Source: Acanthopleura granulata
Lineage: Eukaryota; Mollusca; Polyplacophora; Chitonida; Chitonidae
Reading direction: 5' to 3'
Assembly (NCBI GenBank): GCA_016165875.1
Contig: JABBOT010000006.1
Location: 682,001 to 746,000 of the forward strand
DNA length: 64,000 bases
The translations under genes and the position numbers were made by a program. Positions within the stretch are counted from its first letter, which is position 1. Every line of letters starts with the position of its first letter. This document shows, one piece after another, positions 11,683-23,929 of this stretch. The notes below the pieces were generated by a model. It had not been told where the DNA came from and ran no database searches. It worked only from the letters and a program-made list of their open reading frames with translations.

Positions 11683-11889
11683 GCAATCTTACTCAATGTA
11701 TTATCCGCGGTTTTCAGGCTTTCAACAGCTGCATGGATCATAAGTTCAAATCTGTCTTCTCATTTACTGATTTATTTTTTGTATTTTCTTATTTTTAAAG
11801 CTAAAGTTGCTGTGGAAAGGATTCATAGATGATGTCAGTGTGCCCCCTATAACAACCAATGGGAGATTCTGACGGGCTACACATAAGGA

Positions 11890-12060
11890 ACAAATTGTAG
11901 TGAAACACATGTTCCCTGCTGTGACACTGTTGTGCATTACGTAAGTGTTTTATGAGCACACATGTACGGAAATGTGTGACGTACCACAGGAAAGAACAAA
12001 GGAGCATATAACTTTGGACCCTTTTGTTAAAGGCGGGAAGGAGTTTACGAGTTCCCCATG
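11890..12060. repeat. Weak similarity to 14630-14830
   Basis: The stretch AGGAGCATATAACTTTGGAC through GGAGTTTACGAG resembles 14770-14815. The match is short and diverged, so this may be an old repeat pair or chance. Confidence 0.2.
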
Positions 12061-12194
12061 GTAAATCTAATGGCAGAATTTCGGTGTTAAGGTGGTCCAA
12101 ACAAGACTAATACGACGGTAGTCAGTTTTTCGTGGATGATGAGAACCGAAGTACTTAGAGTAACCCTTCACCCTTTGACAGGTGCTTTAAGAGC

Positions 12195-12270
12195 CTCCTT
12201 ACCTAAACTTGCAGCCAACTCGGGGAGAGCTGGATTAGAACATCGGTCCTTAATAGTTAGTCCTCAACCG
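12195..12270 (-). repeat. Possible tRNA-like SINE head
   Basis: Read on the minus strand, GATGTTCTAATCCAGCTC resembles a pol III B box with its flank (compare TGTTCGAATCC). No SINE body follows, so it may be a relic. Confidence 0.3.
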
Positions 12271-12771
12271 GCTGCGAGGAGAAAAACACTTTCGTCGGAT
12301 GATTAAAATTACAGGAGTTCATGTCCTTTAAAGAGTTGCGCATTGACCTGAAGGTATTAAACCGAGTTGAATCTGGGTGTTTCCCGAAATACAGATGTGG
12401 TGTTATATATGACTTTATCATATCCATTATGCAAGAACTCGGAAACTAACCAACTGACAACTGTAGACAATTTTATCATGTAAAATACAATGGTGTTAAA
12501 GTTTTGTCTCTTACGTAGATCGGGGGGGGGGTTATTTATTTTTCTTAGCATCGAATCTCACACATAGGCAAAAGTTTGTTCAAAATAATCCTCCCAAAAT
12601 TTACATTCATTGTTAACAGCATTCCTACACAATTACCAACATGTCCTTGCTTTCAGTGGAATATGTTTACGCCGTGCACGGTCCACGGTGGACAGAATGA
12701 CAATAGCGACTTATAGAACTGCTTGTCGCTACAACTCACCCCGCGATTAAAAACAACAGACTTTGCTGTTG

Positions 12772-12886
12772 TTCCGGTCGTATGTGGGAAGGTCTACCAG
12801 CAAGCTGTGGATGGTCGTAGGTTTCCCACGGGATCTTTTCAGTTTCCTCCCACCATAATGCTGACCACGGTCGTATAAGTGAACAG
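12772..12886 (+). repeat. SINE-A core copy without tail
   Basis: Begins within the core (CCGGTCGTATGTGGGAAGG) and stops after CGTATAAGTGAA. The 5' head and the (AAAT)n tail are missing. Confidence 0.85.
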
Positions 12887-14190
12887 TTCGAATCTCCAGT
12901 CTGGCGGATAAAAGACTTTCTCCCATAGGGCAAGAGCAGGACATTCTTCCCCTAGAGCTATTCGTCGTGTAGTTAAAACAAACATAGCATCCTTTTCCCC
13001 GCACAAGGCACGGAAGTTGTGAAGTTTAGGTTGTTGTCATTGTTTGTAGTTGACCCTGTTCCCCATATGCTCGTTTTGAAAAGCTGGTTCTTCGGCAACA
13101 AAATGACGCTAAAATGACGACAGAAACATGAACTTTATAACTCCCTAAAGTACTCTACTATCTTTGAATCAACTTCCACATCATGTTAAATCGAGGTAGG
13201 ATGTAAAGGGCAGTCAAAAAATGGCATCAGCATCAGCAGGAAATAGGTCAGCTACAAATGGTTTGCAGGCTTTGGTAATTTGGACAAAATAACGGCTATC
13301 TCCGGATCTGGGCGGAAACGTTGTTGTTGTGGTCAGACTCCCGCTTGCTATAAAATTGTGAATGTGGGTGAGAGTCAGATAATGATTTGCGCCAGGATGG
13401 AAGCATTCAGGCAGCGGCGAGTTCGTGCCAGCTGAAATAATACGTTAAAGGGGGGCTGATAACATAACTAATGGAACAAAAATGACCGATAATCACGCTT
13501 AATTCCGCGACAATGGATACCCGGATGTTAATTGCACAGGGGGGGCTGTATTGTCTCAGCAAACATTAAATTCAGCATGAGGTGTCATTAAAAATTCCCA
13601 CTGGACAAAGAAACGAAGTCGGATTTGGGAAAAACAAATCGTATGTAAATACTTAATGTGTGACGGATCCCGTTTCAGTACGAAGTCTCCGGGGCTTCGG
13701 ACCAAAGGCTTATTCGGTATTAAAATATACCCACGGTAAAACTAGGGTGGTAAAATCACCGCGAAAACCTCAGTGTTGGGAAGGACCCCGAAATTTCAAA
13801 CTGGGTGACGCGGATAGAACATGGCAATTTTTGCAGTATGTAAAGGGTAAATTTCCCCCTGGACCGGAAATTCAACAACACTCGCTTATTGCAACTACAA
13901 CTTATTTATATTTCATACTTCCCAATATCCGTACGACTTATTAGTAAGTCTCCAGGTATAATCCGGAGTGATTTCTATGTAGCTCTGTTGGAAAACATCT
14001 CTATTTTCCCTTCGGATTTGACTACATTTGGCTCTACAGCGACACATAAGTTTGTTTCCGTTAAACCAGCTAAGTTCACAATTCCATACCCAGGCCTTTT
14101 ATCCCAGAATTTACCGTTATCTACATCTGATTACAACGGAGCCTTGGAGAGCCTGACCGTCGCCTAGAGGCGGGATTGGAAGGAATAGAA
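12887..14190. other. No supported gene
   Basis: Two open frames on + (13660-13944, 94 codons; 13889-14167, 92 codons) overlap in different frames. The first peptide contains GFGPKAYSVLKY and KFPPGPEIQQH, but I recognise no domain and see no good splice borders. Left unannotated. Confidence 0.35.
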
Positions 14191-14332
14191 TATGGTGAAT
14201 GGGACAGTCTGCATCCTGGTATGGCAACTGCGCTATGTCGGATGGGACATCTGCATACTGGTATGGCAACTGCGCCATCATATGGTGGATGAGACAGTCT
14301 GCATCCTGGTATGGCAACTGCGCTATCATATG
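14191..14332. repeat. About 48-bp tandem repeat, 3 copies
   Basis: Each unit contains CTGGTATGGCAACTGCGC. The units start near 14191, 14241 and 14288 and differ at few positions. The open frames across this stretch on both strands come from the repeat. Confidence 0.85.
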
Positions 14333-14339
14333 GCGGCGT

Positions 14340-14510
14340 CTTTGGCGTCAGTTTTATGGGTGGAAGAAAACGGAAGGCGCCCGGCGTAAACCACCGACAT
14401 TTGGTAATTTACTGACGAACTTTTACAACATACACATGATATTGGTGCAAGTAAAGTTGTCTGCAAGAAACGTAAGGCGGCACAAGCGGCCACATGAGCA
14501 TATTAATGGT
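14340..14510 (-). repeat. SINE-B copy
   Basis: The reversed core reads GTAAACCACCGACATTTGG near 14384, followed by TTACTGACGAACTTTTACA and the distal block CACATGATATTGGTGCAAGT. There is no (AAAT)n tail at the left; the 48-bp tandem repeat abuts it. Confidence 0.75.
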
Positions 14511-15479
14511 GTTATTATAATATGTATAATATTATACCAAGAGTCCACAAACAACGGTAGCGGGGCACCGTCATGAAGTACTGTTCACAAGGCGATACAA
14601 CATGGATATGCTGAAGCACCACATATTATTTTACCACAGAACATAACGAGCATGGTGAGCGTGACAACAAGTCATGATACTCTATATTTTTGGCGTAGCT
14701 AAGTATATATAAGCAGACATACACACAAATTGTGTACGTAAAGTACAAGCGGTAAGAAGACAGGAGCACATAGCTTTCGTTGAAGTTTTGTTGAAGCCGG
14801 AAAGCAGTTTTACGAGTAGTCTTACGACAGTTTAACCTAATTTGTTTTTGGTAATATACACAGTAACCCAATCAGGGAAGGAAAAGAACCTGCTGTTTTT
14901 GTTCTAGCGATTTGCTCTTCATGAATAAGTAGCCAAGGTTGTTGAAAATCTCGTAACAACAAGAATTACATTTCATTATTATATATCTTTATATAATTCG
15001 AGATTTTTTCTCCACAGTTTGAAGCAAGCCTACTTGGTTTGCGCTACGAAAGTTTACGGCCAATGGAGACCGTTTTAGAGTGGCCTTAAGGAACAGCCAG
15101 CTTCTATCTGCATGTCTTCACGAGACCTGCCAAGTATTCGCCGTTTAAAAATCCTCTAAAACATCTGTCGAACCTGGCAGAGAGCCAACATCCGGGAACT
15201 CTATGGCTCACGTGATGCCGCTCTCCCCGTTTCCGGTTTTGAGGCAAAGCTCGAGTGCTAGACCAGTAATCTCGCGCTAACATGTTCTGTACAGTCACTT
15301 GAACTTGTCAGACGAGCTGTCACGGAGAAAGACTACAACTGTCCAGGCCTTGAACTCGCCTCAGGCGTTTAAATTAGCGGCATCTCAACATTTCAGGTTC
15401 TTCTATAGCCAAGGTTGACCTGGAATCCACCTGTGTGTTAAGGCTAAGTGTCGGATATGTTAGACACGACCTCAGTGTT
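14511..15479. other. No supported gene
   Basis: AT-rich. Short frames at 14626-14871 (-) and 15104-15298 (-) have no family resemblance. Confidence 0.4.
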
Positions 15480-15625
15480 GAATTGAAATATTGGACATCA
15501 AAATGAATCTCACATTAAATTCAACTGAAATATTCCAAATTAAATTGAATTGAAATTAAGCCGAACTGAAATATTCCAAATTAAGGTGAATTGAAATATT
15601 CCAAAATAAATTCAACTGAAATATC
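15480..15625. repeat. Degenerate tandem repeat of about 33 bp
   Basis: Repeats a TTGAATTGAAATATTCCAAA-like motif about four to five times with many changes. AT-rich and non-coding. Confidence 0.7.
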
Positions 15626-18600
15626 AGAAATAAGAAACAAAATAAACTTGCATTATATGTATATTATTGGAAAAAAAGGGATATTCCAGCTTCTGCTGAC
15701 AGTTATTTAAAAAATGCGATTCTATACATGTGAATAAAATTCACTTACCCTGTTCAATATGTGCGATGCTAATCATCAAACCACACAACTGCCATCAAGA
15801 CATTTTGCATGATATGCACGTAAATCTGGTTGAGGGGACATGTCGAAATTTGCAATCAATCTTTCCAGTCAGCGTCTGTGCATCTGAGTGATTAAATACG
15901 TATATCGTCTCCTCCATGTCAGATTTCTCACTATTTTTGATTAGCTCTTCATCCAAGTAAAGATATTAAATATTATTAACTGCGGCTCCTTCATATATTT
16001 AGCACTTACACAACTTGATTTGCAACAGTATTCATAAAGCATAGAAACGAGCACTTTATGATGGATATACCTCTGAAGAAGCATAGAAATCTGTAAAATA
16101 TAGTGACGTGATCGAATAAATGGTTAACGGGTTTGCATGTCCTGCCAAGGATGTTATAATTATGCAATGTTACGACAGTAAAGTCAATGAAAATATTTCC
16201 CTAAAGCGGTGCGAGGCGTCATCCAAAGGGACTTCGTAATACCTCATAAATTCTCAGTAACTGACAGAAAGTTAATTAGACAACCCGTAACGTTACAAAC
16301 CATTATTTCCGATCCAAAAAATGAAATCACTAATGTATTTTGACAAACCAGTCAAAATCGTCGATGGCTTATCAAAAACACTACAATCTGAAAGAAGTTC
16401 TATATACCCCTGAAGGCCCTTAGTCAATAAAACAACTTGTTGTTAACTGGTTCTGTTCACATGACAGGAGTCCTGAATAGACACGTAAACATGTGAATAG
16501 ATGAATGGCGGACAAACGTCATTTGTGGAAGGCTGCGATTTATGTGAGCAAGGATAAATTGGCTTCACTAGAAAACCAGTTAAAAAAAATTAGCTACGGA
16601 GAATGGCATGCTAAATTGTTATAGCTTCTTGCTCACACTGTCCCGTTACATATAACCCAGCGAATTGTTTAATATCAATTAAATTTGTCCCAGAATTTTA
16701 GTAACGGAATTCTTCTTGCACACACACTCCAACAGTTTTTGTGCATGAGACTAACATGTCGGTTGTTATGGAACTAGAAAACTCAGTTAGTTGTCGTGGA
16801 CAGCTTTCATGAACAGAGGTATAGTTGAACGTCCCGACGACAAGCTGCAGAGACCGAAGTTTCACGAACGGGTCCGAATAATAAACTTTCCTCTGCAACG
16901 GCTCAGGAAAGGAGTCTGTCAGTTTTATTTAAGCATAAATGAATTTCTGTGCGAATTTCGAAAAGAAATCGCCGCGATGCCTTGCCGTAATTCAAGCATA
17001 TTACGTAGGGTAATCACAAAATCGATTTCGAACTTCTGACACCGGTACTTCTTGAAAACCAAAAAAAAATATCGAACTCTTATTATTTCGCCATATTTCA
17101 TTATACATCCTAAGCTACCTCGTGCATTTTTTAACACTTGGGCCCGAAGTATGTTTTCTATCTAGAATTTGAGCTAGACATTTTGCCTTGAATGTGTCCT
17201 GGCAATAAATCACTCTTATTTAATGGTATTTTGTTTTTGGGAATGTCATCAACACGTAGTCTCACAACACGACAATAACAGGCAATAACAAGCAATGATC
17301 GGTAATAAAACATCACAATAACACAACAAGTCAAACCCAGGTATTGATTCGGCGAGCAAAGTGTAAATTTAGGAATTGCTAGCGGGCGAAGTGAGTGATA
17401 TTAAATAACAAAACCGGCGCCGGAAGATTTTTCGCTTTTTATTTTTTAAACCATCTTTCTAGAAAATATCCCGTTATCAGCATGAGGCTAAAATGATATA
17501 CAGCGGTGACCCCCCTCCCCAAACAAAAAAACCGCTGTTAAGCGAATGTTTCTCACAGAACCGTTACGTGGGCCTAAGGTATGGTCCTGAATCCCCTGAA
17601 ACAATGAAAAGGCTACTTGGAGAAATTGATCTTTGTCTTAAATAAGAGAAGTATTAGCTCATGGTGGGCCGGGTTCAAATCTGACGTGTGACAGTTTTAA
17701 TTATTTTCGACACATTAGAAAGTCTGTTTCAGGTACATATTCTGATTGCTTTGTGAACAGAAATATAACCCAAGCTTAATCTGATAATATGTCAATGATT
17801 ATAGAGTTAAGTGCAGCAGCACGTCAGGTATCGCCAGGCTTAAAGTTTGGAGATTCAAACACAGGGATAACGGATTCTTTCCATTTTTGGTAGTTAAAGA
17901 TAAAGAAATACCACCAAACACTGGTGGTAAATTGCCAAAATATAAATAAATAAATAAAAATACAACAAAACCATAAAAATCTGTTTTCCCGGGTAGTGTT
18001 TATATTTCTCTTGACAATTTCTAGGGTCGTCTTTACCGCTAAATTAAATTCAGTTGAAACAAGGAGTGTTATAGTTTACTATGGGGAAAGTACCAAGGCG
18101 ATGTACAACAGTACTACGTAAACTAGAAACTGCCGCTTAATAAATTCGGCATTCAGTATGATTTCTCTTATATACTTGTACGCGTTTTGCATGCTCCCCA
18201 AGTAGTCTTGTAAACTCGTAGCAAAGCCTCATATTTACAAATATAGTGGTAAGTAAACTCATCTTATAAGCGGGAATTAATTTTGAGTTATATAGGAATT
18301 CTTCGGATTGGATACAAGCAAATCGGTGTTATATCTTCTGAAGATAACAACAACACGTACAACTATTATATACAGGCCATTAATCATATAATGGACATGT
18401 AGATGATTAGCGGGGCTAACTATATAAGACCAACCGGGATGGAGCCGTAAGCAGCCTTAAAATAAAATTAAATAAACTAATAGAAATAGAAAGAAAATAA
18501 AATAATCAAGGCACATAATACAGTCGAACTGTGCATTTTATAAATCCCACGCGTGCTACGATCTTACGATCTTACTACGATATTACCCGTGAACTGAAAC

Positions 18601-18700
18601 CCTCTCACAACGAAACAGACACACCGAGTAATGTACAGGCATTAATAGAAATCTAACACGAAAACCAAAACGACACGGAAAACACATTAAACGGTAAGAC
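15626..18700. other. No supported gene, 3 kb
   Basis: AT-rich. Overlapping frames at 16698-17137 on both strands have no support. A GGGTTCAAATC motif near 17684 resembles a pol III B box, but no A box or cloverleaf could be built, so no tRNA is called. No copies of the named repeats were seen. Confidence 0.4.
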
Positions 18701-18708
18701 AAACTTAC

Positions 18709-18740
18709 CTACCCTCTTCTAGCCTGGGAATTGGAAAGGC
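18709..18740 (-). other. Microexon-like segment between strong splice sites
   Basis: On the minus strand a T-rich 3' splice site (TATTTTGTCTTACAG, whose AG lies at 18742-18741) is followed after only 32 nt by a near-consensus 5' splice site (TAG|GTAAGT, GT at 18708-18707). An alternative donor (AGG|GTAGGT) lies 4 nt earlier. It could be a microexon or the end of a longer exon covering the repeat array just upstream. No partner exon or protein family could be identified. Confidence 0.25.
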
Positions 18741-18784
18741 CTGTAAGACAAAATATCGGACTGATTAGTTTATATTTTCTCACA

Positions 18785-19075
18785 TGAACTTGTGGAATAT
18801 CATCGGAATACTCGTTTGGTACTTCTGGTCGCAAATTAGCCTGTGGGCTTACATCGGAATCTTCTGAAGAGACGTTAACTTGTGAGTTTACATTGTAATA
18901 CTTGCAGGGCACTTTTGGACACACCTTAAGTTGTGGGTTTACATCGTAATACTTGTGAGGTACTTTTGGATACACATTAACTGGTGGGTTTACATCGGAA
19001 TGCTTGTGAAGTATTTCTGGCCACTCGTTAACTTGTGGGTTATATCGGATTACTTGTGTAGTACACTTCTGGTCG
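18785..19075. repeat. 51-bp (17-codon) tandem repeat, open on minus strand
   Basis: Five to six units of 51 bp, each with a (C/T)TTGTG(A/G)GTTTACATCG-like block. Because 51 is a multiple of 3, the minus-strand frame stays open through the units and into 18713. It gives a 17-residue repeat typified by PKVPHKYYDVNPQLKV. A 1-nt deletion in the unit at about 19040 shifts the frame. This could be part of a repetitive protein exon on the minus strand (see the splice sites at 18709-18740) or a non-coding minisatellite. Confidence 0.75.
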
Positions 19076-20395
19076 GATTCGCTGCTTTCGTCGTTTAGTC
19101 AATAGGGTGACATTTCGGCATAAGGTTCTGTTTAATCTGTGCTATCTCCTAGGCGTGAGATGACACTTTGTTGGCAATCTGATGACGTATTATCCAATGA
19201 TTGCAAGAGAACAAGTCACGCCATGCAGCTTTTTACTCGAGCCGCGTTTGCGCAGGGAGGGCTACTCTATTATAGAAAGTATGGGCCACCACATTGAGAT
19301 ATATAGAATGTTTATCACTCGTCTGTACTGCAGTTTATTATGAAGACGGGTTTGGGGCGATATTGCTGCTGTGAAATCAGAAGGCGATACAAACTGAATG
19401 TAGTAGAAGTGAGTCATAATTCCCCTGGAGTACCTGCACTGGCTCTCAATCCTGCAAGAGACACGTAATCAGATCCCGGTATACGTTACGTGTGGTTTCT
19501 TGCGCTTTAGCTCGAACAGCAATTTGTATACAAAATAAAAAATTTACAAAAGACACAAATATAAAATACACAAGTTTACAAAGTAAATGTGAAAATGTGA
19601 GTTTAGAGGGAACAAAACGCCTGAAATAACATACGTATTTAAACTAAAATGTTATAACGAGATCTTATGTTTACATTTAAAGTATCATAACACATCGTTG
19701 CGTTCAGCTTTCATTGTCATGAATATGGAATAGTAGAAAGTTATATACAAGTTTACTAAATCAATATGTTAGATTCTTCGCATTGCTGAATAATCATGTT
19801 TGCAAATCAATACTTTTCGGTAAATTAATAAACAACAAGAAGAGTAGAAACTGCCTTAAATTAAATCAGATGGGAAACAGAAGAGCAGAAAAAATATGTT
19901 ATGAAACTGATATGCACAATTCTTAGCATAAATATATATGAGCTTTGTATTAACGCGTGTCTCAGCCTTCAGTGTCATGGTCCTGGCAGTATACACATGT
20001 ATATAGCTCAATACAAGGAGAACTCCTTTCTATGTAGGGTTGTGATGCATGTTTTCAGTCTTGTGTAAAAAAATGTTCCGATCGAATATATAATTCATCA
20101 GATCATGGTGAGAAGGAGTGAAGAAATGGCGAAAGTGTCCAAAAAATCCAGCAACAGATCTCGTAATTTCTCACGGGATTTTGCGCGAGTTCAATTAAGC
20201 CTTCAATACACGATGGTGTTGGAGATGATTTTTTCTCCTCCCATCGCTCATTTGACAGCAAATTGCTCGCAACGTTTTCACTGGCTCAACAGAAGGAAAA
20301 ACATGGTGAACATTTTGTGAGTTTTATACTACGTGAGAAAAATACAGACCATCCGTTGTGCTTATGATTCGAAAGGTTATGAGAATTTTTGCGAT
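19076..20395. other. No supported gene
   Basis: Non-coding AT-rich sequence. A 71-codon frame at 20105-20320 (+) is lysine- and arginine-rich but unsupported. Confidence 0.4.
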
Positions 20396-20513
20396 CTGCT
20401 TTCTAAATTCGTCTCTTTCTATGGTGGAGTGATGTCGTCATTGAAATATGAATCAATTCATATTTCAATGACGACATCACTCCACCATAGAAAGAGACGA
20501 ATTTAGAAAGCAG
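20396..20513. repeat. Perfect 118-bp palindrome (58-bp arms, 2-nt spacer)
   Basis: Bases 20396-20453 are the exact reverse complement of 20456-20513, with only CA between them. Arms this long without a mismatch must be very recent, under gene conversion, or an assembly or library fold-back artefact. There is no coding frame, no tail, and no similarity to the SINE families. Confidence 0.95.
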
Positions 20514-20798
20514 TAGGGAGGAAAGAGAAAAACAGAAAGAGATGTGGACTGGGTGCAACTGGGTTCAAATGAAGGCTAAGTTATTGGCAGAAAATGATAT
20601 GAACTTTTCCTGCTGTGTTCCTTTATATGAATGCTTCGCGTTTACATCTGAAAAACCGTATTAAAGAGGTGGATCAACGAGGTTCGAGCACATGTAGATC
20701 AATAATATTTTATACCCTATATTTTTAAGCATGGGCATCCTCTTAAAAAGATACAGAGTCGTTTATGATTGGCTGGCCAGAAGTAGTCAAGTCCAGTC

Positions 20799-20870
20799 TT
20801 TGTCTAAAGTTATCTACATACAAAAATTAGTTTACATGGCGACTCCATTCCATGGAATGATTTGCGCCAA
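20799..20870 (+). repeat. 72-bp exact direct repeat, copy 1
   Basis: Starts TTTGTCTAAAGTTATCTACA and ends GATTTGCGCCAA. Identical to 21011-21082, 140 bp downstream. Confidence 0.95.
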
Positions 20871-21010
20871 GGCAGTCTGTCTGATATTAAGCTAAATTTT
20901 AGGTATGGCAGTTTATTTAAGCGTCACCAAAATGACTGGGTTTAAGATGTCGTCGACTTTTGGCAGCACAGTTCTTCTTTCACTAATGTACGACACAAGG
21001 CACCAGTGAT

Positions 21011-21082
21011 TTTGTCTAAAGTTATCTACATACAAAAATTAGTTTACATGGCGACTCCATTCCATGGAATGATTTGCGCCAA
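21011..21082 (+). repeat. 72-bp exact direct repeat, copy 2
   Basis: Identical over all 72 bases to 20799-20870. The intervening 140 bp are unique. Confidence 0.95.
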
Positions 21083-22679
21083 ACCAATCTACTATTTTGC
21101 AATATATATCTGAGGTTGTGTTTGAAGTGGTTTGTTAGTTTCCTACAAGTAACCTGAGAGATTGTAAATGTAACACCTAGTCAGTCAGCTGGCCAGTCGG
21201 CTACTTAACAGTTTTCTCCACTATCTTTATGATGGTTCAATACATTAAACTGGAAATTGGTACTCTCGGACGTGCTACGGGTCTAATTCAAATTTTAGCC
21301 CGTTTCACCATTTTCAACAAAATGCTGCCCTTTTTTCTCCTATTTTCGACTTGGTCAGTTTTCCGGATTTTTTTAGCAACAAAAAGTAATATATGGCTTC
21401 CGTATAACAAGTTGCCGGCCAAGTTCGAGGTTTGGAACATTCCGTCTATTCTGGACAAAACAATGGCTGTTCTTGTCCTATTTTTGGACTCTGTCCTTCA
21501 GTACTGAAACTTGGTACATGTCTCCACTTAAATAAAGTATAGATCAACAGCCGATTTTTTTCGACCATTGTGCCTAATCTAGATAAAATAACAAAAGATT
21601 TGCCATTTTTGCCCATTTCAGGAAAAATTTCAAACGCACTACTTCCATAATTCTTGTGGTTCTAACGGACTAAACACGACAGGTGTTTGAAAGATTTCAC
21701 CCCGTGCCGTTGTTCTCCTGGAGTGTCTATTTAACAAGATAAAAACCCAGGCTGTGCGGTGCTGTTTAATTCCGATTCTTGCAGGATCGAACTGACTCCG
21801 TCAAAGACGAGAATCTACATACGTTTGAAAAACGTGACAGCCTGTGTCACTGGATAACTATATCTTTTTCTATTTCTGACTAATTACATAGCCAAGGACA
21901 CTCATGAAATCGCAAAATTATCCAGGCTGAGCAATATATAACAAGAAAGCCGCAGTGTTTAAAGCTTTGCAAGAGCTACGGATCCAGAACCATATATTTT
22001 CCGAACACCATTCGGCGAGACTATACATGTTCCCGCCTCTTAATGTCTGCTTTTGGACTTCTGGCGGCTGTGCGCAAAACGATCAGAAGGTAAAAGCAAT
22101 GGTTTATATGGCGTGAAAAATCGACTCCAGAGTCCAGCTGTAGTCAGTAGATAGTGTGGCGGTCTCAATATAGCAAGAGAAAGATTTGCATTGAAATAAA
22201 TCTCCACTTGTTACAGTCTCTATAGAGGATTTTATCTGCAGACGCAGGACAACCTTTAAAATCTCCCCGTCTGAAGACTTGAGAGCTTTCTATTGTTTTT
22301 CTCAGACATATACACTTTACGTTTGGTTTTCAGCGCAATGAGGTTTAGCGCAACGAATATATGGGCCTATGTCTCTACATGGCTTAACACTAAGGCGGGA
22401 GTGAAATGGAAGCAAAACAATCAGTATAATGGCTTCAACTGAAGTATTTCACTTTTGGTACATCAATTAATTTTTCAGAAGCATATTTACCTTACTTTTT
22501 GTTTACTTATCTCCTTTTTAAAATCTGATTTGTATGTTGTTTAGGTTGGGTTTTAGCCTGTTTCAGTGCTAATTTGAATCATAGGCCGCAGAATTAAACC
22601 AAAAAACTGAAACATGTATTTTTATTAAGGGCAACATATTACCTATATCATGTTACACAATTTGAATAGTGATTTAATT
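21083..22679. other. No supported gene
   Basis: One 92-codon frame at 21229-21507 (+) encodes a hydrophobic, phenylalanine-rich peptide typical of AT-rich non-coding DNA. No splice or family support. Confidence 0.4.
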
Positions 22680-22895
22680 AATCCACCTGCAATATTCCTT
22701 GCGTCTTTCCGTCATCACTGAAAACTTTTGAATGCTTTTCTTTGCATAAATTACTTCTGCTTTCATTCCCTCTATGTAAAGTTAATTGGCTGTTTGTGTT
22801 AAACGTTGTCTTGGAAGCACATCTTGCGAGTATTGACACAGAACGTCAATACTGGTTGACGGTTTTTATGCGAATATTTCGAGTTACCCCAAATA
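22680..22895 (+). repeat. Dispersed repeat family D, copy 1
   Basis: Shares CGTCTTTCCGTCATCACTGA, a TTTGCATAA block, a TTGCGAGTATTGACAC-like block and TGGTTGACGG with 24665-24752, 25319-25433 and 36080-36308. Order and orientation are the same in all. There is no tRNA-like head or poly(A)-type tail. The 96-codon plus frame crossing it (22742-23032) is not conserved in the other copies. Confidence 0.6.
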
Positions 22896-23191
22896 TCAGC
22901 CTAATGATACGTAATGTACGTAAAAATAGGCCATCTCTAAGTAGAGCATATAGTAATCAGATATTAAGCTCTCTAGTTTGTGCATGGATTTACCGAATCC
23001 ATCACTTATTTGATGGATGTACACTGACTTAAAGTGTATCTGTTGCATACACTAGTATATATTTATGTTTACTTTTGTTCAGACAAAATGTAATGGTGGA
23101 CGACGGTTATGAGAGAGTAAGCCTCGAGGACGGGCCGTATTTACTACCACAATAGCAGCAACGGAATTGAAATATGCATGAAATGTGCTTG

Positions 23192-23270
23192 TTCCATGTA
23201 TATTCATTTACATGTTATTCCATGTATATTCATTTACATGTTATTCCATGTATATTCATTTACATGTTTT
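23192..23270. repeat. 26-bp tandem repeat, 3 copies
   Basis: TTCCATGTATATTCATTTAC starts at 23192, 23218 and 23244. Each unit ends CATGTTA or CATGTTT. Near-perfect. Confidence 0.95.
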
Positions 23271-23647
23271 TCGTGTGTGGACTACTCCTCTAAAGTCGTC
23301 CATATATATAGAAAGCTATATAACCAGGGCTTCCCGCTCGATATTCACCAGATGGGTCATATATATGCCTCCATGGGCACCCTGGCAGATATTCATATTT
23401 CTCTGCGAAATTATTCCTGAGGAATACGCGGGACGTCGCGGCTACAAGGAACCCGGATCACGACCCGGCTGATTTCATATCCCTCATATTATGGGAAGCT
23501 TTATTAACGAGGGTGCTCCAACCCTGGGTTGTCTATAGGAAAAGCAAGGTATGGGGCAAGCACGAGATGAAATTGGAAGTAGCAGACGACAGACGGGTTC
23601 TCGCGGAACGTTGGTCGCGCAATAGCCTATTGAACGTGCGTCTGTAC

Positions 23648-23777
23648 CAAACACTTTGTGGAAGAATTCCAAAGGGAGGACGGAACAATTTAATTCGTTT
23701 AGCCACCATATGGTTCCCAGAGCAACTCTTTCCTCTTCATCGGTAATTTCGGTCTGGGAGCCGCTTCGGGACGCCAT
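23648..23777 (-). CDS. Candidate first exon, unknown protein
   Basis: On the minus strand, ATG at 23777 in the context ACGGCATGGCG opens a frame that stays open to 23484. The N-terminus is acidic and hydrophilic (MASRSGSQTEITDEEERVA), as in cytosolic proteins. A possible donor, TTTG|GTACAG, ends an exon at 23648. The surroundings are richer in CpG than the neighbouring DNA. No downstream exon or domain was identified, so this may be chance. Confidence 0.2.
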
Positions 23778-23929
23778 GCCGTGAAAAGGGGGCACACGAC
23801 TCGGCCTTTAACGCCCGCTTGTCATCCATCACTTTGAGCGGGAGCAAGGAATTAGTGAATATTACATGAGGTCGCAACGAGGAACGTGGTCTGGCCGTGG
23901 CGCATATTTTTTCCAATTTATAATTCTGT

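Noticed and set aside
14192..14576. Plus-strand frames of 65 and 125 codons
   Set aside because: They cover the 48-bp tandem repeat and a SINE-B copy.
17680..17700. tRNA gene at GGGTTCAAATC
   Set aside because: No A box or cloverleaf could be placed upstream at tRNA spacing.
22742..23032. 96-codon plus-strand protein with a hydrophobic start
   Set aside because: It lies mostly in repeat D and the frame is not kept in other D copies.
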